A stretch of 64,000 bases of DNA from an uncultured Clostridia bacterium (GTDB taxonomy: Bacteria > Bacillota > Clostridia > Christensenellales > UBA1242). The first letter of the stretch is position 1. Each line of letters opens with the position of its first letter. This document shows positions 47,089 through 58,300 of the stretch, one piece after another. The position numbers and the translations under genes are program-made. The notes under the pieces were generated by a model that saw only the letters and a list, made by a program, of their open reading frames with translations, made no database searches and was not told where the DNA came from. The stretch covers positions 1-64,000 of the forward strand of contig CALWPL010000003.1 of NCBI GenBank assembly GCA_944383405.1. The letters run 5' to 3'.

Positions 47089-48813
47089 GTGAAAAAGAAA
47101 ATTGCTTTATTTTTAATGTTTATTGTTTCTTCTTTGTCAATATTGACAGGGTGTAATTTATTTTCAACTAATAACTATAATGCACTCTCATCAATAGTTG
47201 CAACAAACGGAGATGTATCAATTACAAGACAAGACCTTATATTGGCGTATAATAATGGTGGTTATTATTATAATTATTTGTATGGATATACTCAGGAAGA
47301 AGCAGTTAGAATGACGATTGATGAGTTAATTGATCAGGAGTATTTATTAAAATATATTGATTCTCAGGGGAGTAAATATTCTTTAAGCAGTGATGATTAT
47401 TGTATAGTAATTTCTGATACATGGGAATATATAGATAATAGAATGTCAACCTATGTAGAAGCGGTAAGGAATGATTTAGGGTTATCAAAGGAAGAATTAT
47501 CAACAGAAGAAGAGACTGAGGAACCTGAGTACGCTCCACAGGAACAATATGTAACAAAATTTGAAAATATTGATGGAAAGATTGTTTTAATTGAAAGTCA
47601 GGAAGAAGATGAAATTCTTGTGCATGGTACCTTTACTAGTGAAGAAGAGGCTAGAAAATATGCCACATCTCACGCAGAACAACATGTAAGGAATCATATA
47701 AGTGCTAAGGATAAGGATTATGTTGAACTTGTTTGGACTAGATATATTACTGCATTAAAATCTGAACAAGCCAATTATAATTATAAAGATATGAGTGATG
47801 AGGCTGTTTTTAATAGAGAGATAACTGAAATTTTTAATAGTAATTTAAAGGCACAAAAAATAGCAAAATATCAGGAAATCACTGAACTATCAAATGGTTT
47901 TTATTATGATGATTCTTTAAAAAGATATGTAATACAAGAATCAACATTACAAAAAATAGTTGATGCCTATGTAAATAAATATAATGAAAATGTGGAAAGA
48001 TATAATTCTACAAAGGATAAGACTAATTTTTATAAAAATGTTGCAGGGACGGATAGTAGGAAAAATTATGTTTACTATGGTAAGCAAGGTGAAGAAACCT
48101 TAGTTACTTGTACGCATATTTTAATTCAACTTAGTGATGATCAATTAAATGAGATAGAAAGGCTTGAGAGTAGTTCAATGTATCAAGGTGAAATACTTGA
48201 AGAAATGTTAAAGAATGAAAAATCTCAAGAAAACACGCTTGCATTTGAAAGAGACTTAGAGACTGGCGAAGTAATTGATAGTGAAGGAATTAGTGTTGCT
48301 ACCCTTTATCAAAATCTAAAAAATTCTCTAAAAACTGTAAATGGAATAGAAAATATAACAAAAGTTTTTAACAACTATTTATACAGGTATAATGTTGATA
48401 GTGGAATAATTAATGCTCAGTATGATTATGTTGTAGGAACAAAAAATAGTGCTATGGTTGAAAGTTTTACAAATCTTGTAAGGGATTTACATGAAAATGG
48501 CAAGGTAGGAGATATTGGAATTTGTTATGAAGAGAACGATAATTATAGCGGTTATCATATAGTACTTTATACTGGAACTCTAACAAATCTTTTTGAAACA
48601 ACTGATGAGTTAAAAACTCTTACAACTGAAAATGTTTATAGGATTTTATCAAGCGAGAAAACATCACTTTCATATAATCAAACAACATTTGAATTGATGT
48701 TTGATAGTGTTATTCAGGATATTTATAATACATTGAAAACAGATGTTATTGCTTCTCAAATGAGCGGGACAACAACGGTTTATGAAGTACCAAATTTTTC
48801 AGATTTATATTAA
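47089..48813 (+). CDS. PrsA/SurA-like foldase lipoprotein, 574 aa
   Basis: GTG start behind GGGAG. The signal peptide ends in LTGC (Cys22), so it is anchored outside the membrane. Residues 35-110 resemble the SurA-type N-terminal chaperone helices (VSITRQDLILAY, TIDELIDQEYLLKYI). Pieces of a parvulin-like prolyl isomerase follow, split by long insertions: TCTHILIQ and much later GKVGDIGICYEENDNYSGYHIVLY. Such lipoproteins help exported proteins fold; the large surface proteins in this window are possible clients. A gene of this kind often follows mfd in Clostridia. Confidence 0.78.
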   Translation: MKKKIALFLMFIVSSLSILTGCNLFSTNNYNALSSIVATNGDVSITRQDLILAYNNGGYYYNYLYGYTQEEAVRMTIDELIDQEYLLKYIDSQGSKYSLSSDDYCIVISDTWEYIDNRMSTYVEAVRNDLGLSKEELSTEEETEEPEYAPQEQYVTKFENIDGKIVLIESQEEDEILVHGTFTSEEEARKYATSHAEQHVRNHISAKDKDYVELVWTRYITALKSEQANYNYKDMSDEAVFNREITEIFNSNLKAQKIAKYQEITELSNGFYYDDSLKRYVIQESTLQKIVDAYVNKYNENVERYNSTKDKTNFYKNVAGTDSRKNYVYYGKQGEETLVTCTHILIQLSDDQLNEIERLESSSMYQGEILEEMLKNEKSQENTLAFERDLETGEVIDSEGISVATLYQNLKNSLKTVNGIENITKVFNNYLYRYNVDSGIINAQYDYVVGTKNSAMVESFTNLVRDLHENGKVGDIGICYEENDNYSGYHIVLYTGTLTNLFETTDELKTLTTENVYRILSSEKTSLSYNQTTFELMFDSVIQDIYNTLKTDVIASQMSGTTTVYEVPNFSDLY

Positions 48814-48857
48814 TAAGTAAAGTTTTTAATTGAAATTTTAAATAAAGGGAGGAGTTG

Positions 48858-50243
48858 ATGTCAGATAATAATACTAAAATAGAACAGAAAAAAAATAAGC
48901 ACAAAACTCTTGTCCTTTCTTTAAAACTTGTCATATATAAAAAGGGAAATATTAAAAGATTTTTAAGTAATTATGGTGCGAATTTGAATGAGGATCGCAG
49001 GTTTTATATAAAGTCTCCTACTTGTTCAAATTTAATTAATGAGTCAAAAGAGACCGATAGAGTAATTTTAAAACAAAGTGATGTAAAATCAAAAAAGAAA
49101 AAAAAATTATGGAATTTTCTTTATTTTGCCATAAATGTTATAGTTATAGTTATTACATTAGCAATACAATTATCCGGTGAAGCAAATCCAAGCGAGTCTT
49201 TATCGGCTATTTTTGATGCTAATTGGTGGTTTATTTTGGCGGCATTTGGTGTCTTTGCTGCTGGAATGGTTTTAGACCAATTAAGATTTGCTGTGCTTAT
49301 ACATAAGGCAACTGGAGTGTTTAGGATTAACCTTGCATATAAGGTGGCGGCACAAGGTAGATATTACGATATTATTACTCCGCTTAGCACTGGTGGGCAG
49401 CCTTTTCAGGTGCTTTATCTTAATAAGTATGGGGTAAAGGCTGGGCAAGGCATTTCAATTGTAATGGCAAAATATATTTTCTATCAAATTGTTTATTTTA
49501 TTGGGGCTAGTTACTTTTTATTTAGAAGTACATTTTTTAGCGATACAGTCAATAGTTTTTTAAGTGGAGCGGCAACAACTTTTAGTTGGATAGGTTATAT
49601 TGCAATTGCAGTGGTTATTTTTTTCATAGGGTTTATTTCATTAAACAAGAGAGCAGGGGCAGGATTTGTTGTAGGAATCTTAAAATTACTAAGTAAAATA
49701 AAGATAGGTAAATTTAAATTGGTAAAGGATTATAAGAAATCCTTTCAAAATGTTATGAGAACTGTGAATACTTGGCAAAAAACGACTAAACAATATAGTA
49801 AATCTGCTTGGGTTATTTTTGTAAATGTTATTTGTTCAATAATTTATTTTTTCCTAAATTATAGTATGCTTTTCTTTATTTATTGTGCGTTTGAAGGCTG
49901 GCATCCAGAAATGTGGTTGCAGATAGTGTCTATGGGTGTTTTAATTGATTTGGCTTCTGCTTTTAATCCTATCCCAATGGGAACAGGTACGGCAGAATTA
50001 TCGTTTACCGCTTTATTTGCAGTGCTTATCTCATCAACAGGAGCACAGGTCTGGGCACTTATTATTTGGAGAATTTTATATTACTATATTTATATTTTAC
50101 AAGGTTTCTTACTTTTGAGTTATGATTACGCAATAGGGAATAGAAGGCTTGAAAAGTATAAGGATTTTTGGTTGCATCCAATAAGAGAGCGTATTAGAAT
50201 TAGGAAAGAGGAAAGATTAAAGAAAAATTCAAAATCCGAATGA
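48858..50243 (+). CDS. Flippase-like integral membrane protein (MprF N-terminal type), 461 aa
   Basis: A UPF0104/LPG_synthase_TM protein. About eight membrane helices start near residue 85; QGRYYDIITPLSTGGQPFQVLYL and the late FNPIPMGTGTAELSF are family hallmarks. Relatives flip aminoacylated or glycosylated lipids; without the MprF synthetase domain the substrate is unclear. The first 80 residues are a charged cytoplasmic extension. GGGAGGAG precedes the ATG at 48858; the TTG at 48855 is too close to it. Confidence 0.87.
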   Translation: MSDNNTKIEQKKNKHKTLVLSLKLVIYKKGNIKRFLSNYGANLNEDRRFYIKSPTCSNLINESKETDRVILKQSDVKSKKKKKLWNFLYFAINVIVIVITLAIQLSGEANPSESLSAIFDANWWFILAAFGVFAAGMVLDQLRFAVLIHKATGVFRINLAYKVAAQGRYYDIITPLSTGGQPFQVLYLNKYGVKAGQGISIVMAKYIFYQIVYFIGASYFLFRSTFFSDTVNSFLSGAATTFSWIGYIAIAVVIFFIGFISLNKRAGAGFVVGILKLLSKIKIGKFKLVKDYKKSFQNVMRTVNTWQKTTKQYSKSAWVIFVNVICSIIYFFLNYSMLFFIYCAFEGWHPEMWLQIVSMGVLIDLASAFNPIPMGTGTAELSFTALFAVLISSTGAQVWALIIWRILYYYIYILQGFLLLSYDYAIGNRRLEKYKDFWLHPIRERIRIRKEERLKKNSKSE

Positions 50244-50298
50244 ATGGTCTAAATTAAAAAATTTCTGTATTCGGCTTATTTACTGCATATTTTGAATT

Positions 50299-50328
50299 TA
50301 TTCGACCGCTTGGTCGAATATTTTTTTT
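50299..50328 (+). terminator. Terminator after the flippase-like gene
   Basis: TATTCGACC (50299-50307) pairs perfectly with GGTCGAATA (50312-50320), followed by eight T. Confidence 0.85.
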
Positions 50329-50391
50329 ATTAAAACTCCTTATCTTTTATTTTTTTGTTTGAAAACTTTATGCATGGAAATAATTAATCAT

Positions 50392-50859
50392 ATGAAAAAG
50401 TTTATTTTGTTTTTATTGTCAATCTTATTATTGTCTTTTACATATATTAAGTTACAGAATGAAGATTTTTTCTATGACTATTTTAAAACATTTGATGAAG
50501 TAGAGTTTTGTTATGTTTATAAGAGTAGTGAAAAGGAAGATACGGCTAGTAATGAATATGTGCTAAGTAGTGGGGGATATGATTTTTTGTATTTTTTTGA
50601 TAGTTCGTCAATAGAATTTTCTCCTGATTACTATGAAGTCAATTTTAATGGAGATGAACAAACAATAAAAAAAATTTTAAAGGACTTAAATATTTTAGTT
50701 TATAATTCTGAAAATGTTGAAAAAAGGTTTATTATTTATGGATACTCGTCAAATTTTAGAAAATATTGTTTGGTAAATAATAGAAAGATTAATTTTCAAA
50801 TAGTTTTATTAAATAACAAGATAATGGTCGGATATCCAATGATTTATAGTGGATTTTAA
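50392..50859 (+). CDS. YwmB-like secreted protein, 155 aa
   Basis: An N-terminal helix (about 4-20) is a signal or anchor. The tail, INFQIVLLNNKIMVGYPMIYSGF-like with the core NFQI and VGYPMI, resembles the end of YwmB proteins (NLQIAL then GTPI). In Bacillus ywmB lies upstream of spoIID, spoIIQ and spoIIID; here a SpoIIQ-like gene and spoIIID follow, which supports the call. YwmB is usually about 240 residues, so this copy is shortened. The frame opens at 50359, but the ATG at 50392 starts at the signal peptide. No clear ribosome site is present. Confidence 0.5.
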   Translation: MKKFILFLLSILLLSFTYIKLQNEDFFYDYFKTFDEVEFCYVYKSSEKEDTASNEYVLSSGGYDFLYFFDSSSIEFSPDYYEVNFNGDEQTIKKILKDLNILVYNSENVEKRFIIYGYSSNFRKYCLVNNRKINFQIVLLNNKIMVGYPMIYSGF

Positions 50860-50914
50860 AATAAATGTTTAAAAAAATTATTGCTGTCAACAATTCTATC
50901 AAGGAGGAATTGAG

Positions 50915-51496
50915 ATGGCAAATACTCAAGTAAAATATTTTTTTCATAGACACAAAAGATTACTTATTACTTTATGTTCTTGTGCTTTGGCTATTGCATT
51001 AATTTGTATTGTAGCAGTGAAAAGTGCGGAAATTGCAAGAGATGAAGATTATCTTCAAACGACAAATCCAAGTAATATTACATTTGTAATGCCTGTAAAA
51101 GATGGGGTTGTTATTAAAGATTTTTCAAACACAGCATTAAAGTACAATTCCACATTGAAGCAATGGGAGGCTCACAAAGCAGTTGATATTAAAGGTGCTG
51201 ATAATGCGGATGTTTATGCTTGTTACGCAGGGGAGATTTTATCTATTGAAAATGATTACTTAAAGGGCACTGTTGTTACTATTAAACATTCAAATTCTTT
51301 ACAAACAGTGTATGCTTCACTAGACGAAAATGTTAATGTAGAAGTTGGCGATAAGGTAAATGCAGGAGATATTATTGGAAAAGTATCAACAAGTGCAAAA
51401 GGCGAATCTAATGATGGGGCTCATTTACACTTTGAAGTATTACTTGATGGTGTAAAAACAGATCCAAATCTTTATCTTGAAAATTCCAACAAATAA
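50915..51496 (+). CDS. spoIIQ: SpoIIQ-like M23 peptidase, 193 aa
   Basis: One membrane helix (about 16-37) is followed by a LytM/M23 domain. In SpoIIQ this faces the intermembrane space of the developing spore and forms a channel with SpoIIIAH. The zinc motifs are intact: HKAVD (His87, Asp91) and HLHFE (His170, His172). Bacillus SpoIIQ has lost one of these ligands, while clostridial SpoIIQ keeps them. The position just before spoIIID (with acpP between) matches spoIIQ synteny. AAGGAGG precedes the ATG. It could instead be a general cell-wall M23 endopeptidase. Confidence 0.68.
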   Translation: MANTQVKYFFHRHKRLLITLCSCALAIALICIVAVKSAEIARDEDYLQTTNPSNITFVMPVKDGVVIKDFSNTALKYNSTLKQWEAHKAVDIKGADNADVYACYAGEILSIENDYLKGTVVTIKHSNSLQTVYASLDENVNVEVGDKVNAGDIIGKVSTSAKGESNDGAHLHFEVLLDGVKTDPNLYLENSNK

Positions 51497-51512
51497 AACC
51501 GCTATATTTTGC

Positions 51513-51541
51513 TTTACTTGAATTTAAAAATAGTGTATACT
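51513..51541 (+). promoter_or_regulatory. Putative acpP promoter
   Basis: TTTACT (51513-51518) and TATACT (51536-51541) are 17 bp apart, and TG lies directly before the -10 box. The transcript would begin near 51548 with a CGGAGG ribosome site before the ATG at 51574. Confidence 0.4.
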
Positions 51542-51573
51542 TTTTTTGAATTTAAAGTAATTCGGAGGAAAAT

Positions 51574-51813
51574 ATGACAATAGACAAGATAAGAGAAATG
51601 CTTGCAAACCAACTAAATGTTGAAGCAGATAAAATTAATGAGAAATCAAGAATTATTGAAGATCTTGGAGCAGATTCTCTTGATATGATTGAAATGCTTA
51701 TGGCTCTTGAAGAAGAATTTGGGATAACTGTTCCAGATGAAGATGCCGAGAAATTAAAAACGGTAGGGGATATAGCAAAGTATATTGACTCAGTAAAAAA
51801 AGAAGATAAGTAA
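51574..51813 (+). CDS. acpP: Acyl carrier protein
   Basis: 79-residue acidic four-helix protein that carries acyl chains on a phosphopantetheine arm in fatty acid synthesis. LGADSLDMIEMLMALEEEF is the family signature; Ser35 is the attachment site. GGAGG precedes the ATG. It has its own promoter and terminator, between the SpoIIQ-like gene and spoIIID, not next to the fatty acid genes. Confidence 0.95.
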   Translation: MTIDKIREMLANQLNVEADKINEKSRIIEDLGADSLDMIEMLMALEEEFGITVPDEDAEKLKTVGDIAKYIDSVKKEDK

Positions 51814-51824
51814 TAAAAATTTTT

Positions 51825-51857
51825 GAAGTTTCTTAGAAATAAGGGGCTTCTTTTTTT
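51825..51857 (+). terminator. acpP terminator
   Basis: GAAGTTTCTTA pairs with TAAGGGGCTTC (three wobbles) around GAAA, followed by seven T. Confidence 0.8.
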
Positions 51858-51930
51858 ATATAAATTATTACAATTTTTGACATAATTTTCAATGTTCTCA
51901 TCATATCTCTATAAAATAGAGAGGTGAAGA

Positions 51931-52200
51931 GTGAGAACAAATATTGATGAAAGAGTTTTTGCTGAAGCGGAAGTTTTATTAAAGGACAAAGGAACTGTAA
52001 GAAGTCTAGCAAAACAATTTAAAGTGTCAAAAAGCACAGTACATTTTGATTTAAGTAAAAGACTAAAAAAACTTAATTATTCACTATTTGAGAAAGTTGA
52101 TAAAATTCTTAAATTTAATCTCTCTGAAAGGCATTTAAGGGGTGGAATTGCGACAAAAAATAAGTATAAAAAATTAGCAGTTAAAGATAAAAAAGTGTAA
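51931..52200 (+). CDS. spoIIID: Sporulation regulator SpoIIID
   Basis: Small DNA-binding protein (89 residues) that adjusts mother-cell gene expression during sporulation. KGTVRSLAKQFKVSKSTVHF is the helix-turn-helix (about 20-40), and the second DNA-contact segment has SERHLRGGIATKNKYK, closely matching the HLRGGEATKLKY of known SpoIIID. GAGGTGAAG lies just before the GTG start. Its presence suggests that the organism or its recent ancestors made spores. The 190-nt gap that follows holds no gene. Confidence 0.92.
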   Translation: MRTNIDERVFAEAEVLLKDKGTVRSLAKQFKVSKSTVHFDLSKRLKKLNYSLFEKVDKILKFNLSERHLRGGIATKNKYKKLAVKDKKV

Positions 52201-52394
52201 AAAATTTTTTGCATTTTTTTATCAACTTTTTTAATTTTAAAATTTAAAATGCCTACTTTTTTTGAGTAAAAAAATTTGACTTTTTTCTCAATTTGTTTGA
52301 CAAGAATGTATATATTAAAATATAATTATTTACAATAAATGGCTGATATTATATTTCTTTCAAAAATTGACATAATAAGGAGTAGGTGTTTATT

Positions 52395-55300
52395 ATGAAA
52401 AAAGTTTTTCTTTTCTTATCAATTTTTTTACTATCTTTGTCAACAGTTTTAGTTGCATGTAACGAAGATAGGTACGCTGATCTTCGAGTATCTCTTGTTT
52501 CAATTACAAGCGACTCTGGAAGAGAAGTTACATACAATGAAGAAGGGGGCTACTATGAAGTTTACTATGGAGATACAATAACAATTTCTTCAAGGGTTTC
52601 TTCTTCTAGTAATGTTAGTAGTATGCTAAATTATGTTAGTGAAAGTAATGAATCTTTTCCACGCATAGGACACACAGATACAACGGCAACCTTTGGAGCA
52701 ATGACTCCTTCAAAGGATAGTAGATTTAGAGTTACTGTTTCTTCGATAGAAACGAGTAGAGGTTCTTTGAGTCTTTATTTTAAAGTGTTGCTTCCTGTTA
52801 GTCAGATAGACATATCTGATAACTTAGGTGTGATGGTAGAAAAAGATATTGATTTGAAAGACGAAGTAAAATATTACAGTGATTTAGTTTCAGACTCAAC
52901 TGTTGAAGCAGATGTTGATGAGAAAGAAGTATTTTTTGAGTTAGATTATTACATAGATGAAACAGGAACAAGAATAAGTCTTGTTGAAGAAAATGGAAAC
53001 TATAGTCTTGCAAACGATGATTCAAATACGCCTGCTTTTAGATTGAATAATGGAGTATTAAGTGTTATAGATGCTTCTCTTGATGGGCAAATTGGGCTTG
53101 TTGTTAAATCAGAAAAATACGACGAAGGGCTTGAAGATTATTTAGAGTCATCTTCTTTGTCTGAACAAGAGAAAGAAACTTTAAGAAAACAGAATAATAG
53201 ATTAATGGTAGAAAGAGAAGTCGAAATTGTTACACCTATTACCCTTGATGATATTGAGTTTAGTGGAGGACAAGTTTCATTTGAAGGCTATAATAGTGAG
53301 GCGGGAAATAAACATGTAAAATTATTTGCGCTTTTATATAACAATTCTGCTGACAAATATTCATTTGATAATAGCGAATTTTCTTATTTTTATGAAGATA
53401 TTATAGTTTCTGTTATGTCAAGCGAAGATTTTGATATTGTTGCAGAAATTGGAACAATGGTAATAGGCGACGAAGAATATAAGAGCCAAGATGGTGTTAT
53501 TAAAATATCAAATAATGACTCGGAGCACCTAATTACTTCAAATGGTAATGTTGTTGGAAGAAGTCAAAGCTTTAGGGCTTTGTCAGAAGGGACAGGTATT
53601 GCTTATATTGATTTTGTAATAAACTATGCTTTTGATAACGATATAAGTTTTAGTTTTTCAGAACTTTATAAAGACTATCTAAATTCTCTTGATAGTATGG
53701 ATTATGAGGCATTAAATGATTGGGAGAAAAATACAAAAGTTGAATTTGAAGTAAGTTCTATTCCAAGTTCAATTGCCGTTACACAAGATGGGAATCAAAT
53801 AGATGAAGAAGGCTTAACAATTTTTGATTCTTATGCTAGTTCAACTAATGGGAGTAAAATAAGTGTAAATTTAGATACAATAGGAGTACTAGACGAAGAT
53901 AAAATTGTTAGGATATATATTACAAGTGCAGCGGGTGTTAATGTTTCAAATTTTTTTGAAATTAGAAATGCAAATGGTAATTTGATTACAATCAATACGC
54001 AAGTTGAAGATTCTCAAACTTTATATTATTTTGATATTGATTTATCTAATGAGTTTAATAGAGAATTTTATATTAAGGCAAAAAATGTTACAGAAAATCA
54101 AAGTTTCACTTTAAGTTTTGAAAACATCATTGGTTCTCGTATTTATAACAGAAATGGGGAAGAAATTGTTCCAGGAATAAATGGCTCTACTCTTGAAGGT
54201 AAGATTGTTAGTTTTAATACAGAGATTGCAAAAGGTATTACTAATATAGAAGTAATGGCTATTAATGGAGAAAATTATTATAGTATTGATAGCGCTCATA
54301 GAGCAGAAAATGTTGAAACATATAGACAACTTGTTTTAGATGTTGATAATGCTGGTGGAACACTTCTTGCATATTTCTTTGATGATGGTTTGCAAGGGGA
54401 AATTACACTTACTGGTTACGATGAGAGTATTATTGAACTTGTTCCGACTTCTTCCACAGTAGATTCTTATTTTGATGAAGCATTAATAAATAATCAAGAT
54501 TTGCAATTAGGAGATGTTGTTGCTTTTAGGGGACTTAAAGTAGGAAATACAACTATAACATTCACTGCTGAAAATGGGTATAGTGTTAGTGTTAATGTAA
54601 GTGTTGTGAATAAAGCTGAAAATGTTAAAGTTTTGCTTCGTGAAACTTATGAAGAAGGTGTAATAACAGAAAATTCTTTAAATACATCTTCGCCTTTTGC
54701 AAGTGCAAAATTTGGACATTTTTTTGATATTATTTATACAACAAGTAGTTCAAATACATCTGGTGTGATAAGTTATAGTTATGAATCAAGTAATCCAGCG
54801 GTGGCTTTTATAAATCAGTCAGGCAGAGTTACAACCCTAAGTGCTGGCGTTACAACAATAAACGCAGTTGTAAGTTATTATACATTTGAAAGAGTCAATG
54901 GGTTTAATCAATGGGCACAAAAAGATTATACTTTATCTTTTGACTTGAATGTTTTTATTCCTGCGTCAACTTTTAACTTAAATGCATCAGTCATTAATGT
55001 TTATGATGTTAATTCATTACCTTTTGACATGGCAGGACAGGCAGATGTTAGTTTGACTTTAAGTATTGGAGATTCTGATGCAACAATTGCAAGCCCTGAA
55101 TATGAAGACAAGATTATTTTTGAAGTAGAACAATCGGGAGTTCGTTACTTAAATGCAAATTATGTTAATGGGAATAAAGTTGTTGGAAGAACATTTAATG
55201 CAACGGCAACTTTAAGAAATAATGAAACTTCTGCAAGTGTTGTTGTTACAGTTACGATTGACCAATTTGGGCAAATAATCACAAGAAATTGCATAATCAA

Positions 55301-58300
55301 TATTAATAAGGCAAAACAGGTAGAGAGTGTTTTTGTAACAGCAATGGATGGGGAGCAGACAGTTCCTATTGAAATATATGATGAAAATTCAAATGAAGAT
55401 TTATATGTCATGAGAGTTAGAAATGGGGACAATTTAACTTTAAGGACTTCTATCAATCCAGAAGATGCTTTAATTGACGACCTTGAAGTTTATCTTAATC
55501 TAGCGCAAAGTAACGGAGATATTGGGGAAGAAGATTTAACTTGTTCTTTTGCAGGTTTGTCAAGAGGAGAGATTGACAATACATCAAATCTTGATATTAA
55601 TGGAGATGATAGTTTTAGTTTAACAGTTAAAGATGAACCTGGCGAATTTTATATTACTATTATTGCAAGAGATAGTTATAGAAATGAAACTATTTATGAT
55701 ACATATATTAGAATTCTTGTACTAATTGAAAATGGAGAAGAACATTCTTATTCAATTAGCAATTATCAAGAGTTAAAGAAAATTGAAAATGAGCCTGACA
55801 AGAATTACATTCTCGTGTCAGATATTCTCCTTCCTACAAATTGGGAGCCAATTAAGGGATTTACAGGCGTTTTGAATGGTAATAATCATACAATTTCTAA
55901 TCTTAGTATTAGTTATTTAAGTGGTAATAATATTGGGCTTTTTGAGAGTATTGGTTTTAATGAAGATACTCAGATTTTTGGTACGGTTTATGACTTAAAA
56001 CTTGAAGTATCATCAATTAATTTAACCGATTTAAATAGTGCCTTATCAGGAGAGATAAATATAGGAACACTTGCGGGTATAAACCAAGGCATTATTATGA
56101 ATGTTGCAGTAAAATTTAATAATATTAACATAAATATATCAAGTAATGATATTAATGTTGGTGGAATTGTTGGGAGAAATGAAGGGGTAATTTATAACTT
56201 TGGCATGGATTTAAGCAGTAATATACTTGATGATGACCAAAGAAATAGTACTTATTTTTCAAACAATCCAACAGGCTTATATTCAATTTATGGAGACGGA
56301 AGTATTCCAAAAGACTTGAAAACAAACTATTGTATTGCTACAAATTACAGTGTTGGCAATATATCTGTAACATCTAATAGTATTGCAAATATTGGTGGTA
56401 TTGCTGGTTATAATAAGGGAGCAGTAAATGGGTATTATGGAATTTATCAAAATCAGATTAATTCAAGTAGCAGTGATGTTGTATTTGTAACTTCATATCA
56501 AAATTCAGGAATTGATGCTATTGTAAATATAAATAAAGGCGTTGGGCAAATAACATCAAGTCAGTCGTCTGTTGGTGGTGTAGTAGGACTTAATGGTGGG
56601 GCAGGAATACTAGCAAACATTGGTGTTGAAGGTAATATTGGTAGTTATAATTTTGAAACAGGGGTATTAAGTGGTACTTATAATAATGTTGGTGGTGTTG
56701 TAGGGCAGAATACAACAGGAAGAATAATAAATGTTTTAACTAGTACTCGTGTAAATGGAAATGAAAATGTTGGGGGCGTTGTAGGGCTTGCCGCTGGTAC
56801 TGGGATTTCTGAGACTGAATATTCTAGATTTAGTAATGTTAGGGTTGAAAATTATGGGCAATCTACTGGAAATTCAAATAACACTCTTGTGGTTGGAAGA
56901 ACAAATGTTGGTGGTATTGCAGGAAATGTAACTTACGGAAGATTTGAAAGCGTTTATTCGTATGGTTATGCTGACAAATTCAATAGTTTATATTCTACTT
57001 ATGGAGATGTCTATGCATATGGGGATAACGCTTATGCAGGCGGTATTGCAGGAAATAATGATAATCAAACACGAATTAATAAAGGTTTTTCAACTTTTAA
57101 TATAATTTCAAGTAGTGCAAGTAGTAATGTTAGGGGACTATTTGGGGCTGGAAGTATAAATTATGTTGAAGATGTCTTTTATATTGGTGTAATTAGTAAT
57201 TTATCTCTTGAGAATAGTAGTATTGAAACAATTTTAGGTGTTTTAAAAGGTGTAAATTATTATTATGCATTGAGATATGCTGACAGTAGTAATTTAGAGA
57301 TAGAAGGAAACAAAGATTGTTTTGTTGCTCTTGCTTATGAAGACGAAGATGCATCTCAAACAGAGCACCAAAATATTGTGTTTGGGCACTGGATAATAGA
57401 GTCTCAAGAATATGTTGAAGTTATTAAGGGCTCAGACTTATTAAAGGATATACCAGTAGAGATTAATGTAACTGGAAATGGAGAAACTGCTATATTGCAG
57501 GACGGAGAATACACATTATTCTTTAGTAACAATTTAGATAGAAATAAATTTTATAATTATAGTTATGAGAATGAGCAAGGTCAGAATGTAAATGTTTTAA
57601 TTATAAATTACTCACAAGGTCAAAATGAATTTGATTTGAATGATATATTTGTATTAAATACAGAGCCAGAAAGTATCTCAAGTATTAATATCGTTGTAAG
57701 AAAAGTCGATTCTTTAAATGATATTGTAAGTATTACAGATGATGGAAGGATGATACTAAGTGGGGTTGGAGAAACTGAACTTTTATTTAGCATAAAAGAA
57801 AATAGTACAGTTTCATCAACAATAAGAGTCATAGTTGTTGAAAACTTTGACAAATTGTTATTATCTCCTAATACGAATTTTTCCACATCATATCTTGATG
57901 CAACTATTAATAATCCAATGGATGTAAGGCTTAATGTAGACTTAAATTTCAATAGTCTTCTAGTTGAAGATATTAATAATCAAGAACAAGAAATTGAAGG
58001 TTACACGGATTATTCTGTTGAATTTGAAGTAAAATATAGTGCAGAAAGAACAGGAGAATATACCCTAGATGGTATAGAAGATTATATAACACAAGGGAAC
58101 AAGACAATTAGATTTAATCAAGAAGGATATTATCAAATAACACCTTCTGTTGTATTTGTTGATGAAAATGGACAGAAGTATAGAATTATTGATGATAGTT
58201 GGGTATTTTATCTAAATGCTTATGCAAGTGCAAGTGATATTGTTATAAAACAAACAGAGATATATCTTGAAGGTGATGATACACAAGATATAATGATAGC

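Noticed and set aside
56000-57150. CRISPR-like repetition of GGTGGTATTGCAGG-type words
   Set aside because: The words are coding repeats of the GLUG protein, stay in frame and have irregular spacing; there are no identical 25-40 nt repeats.
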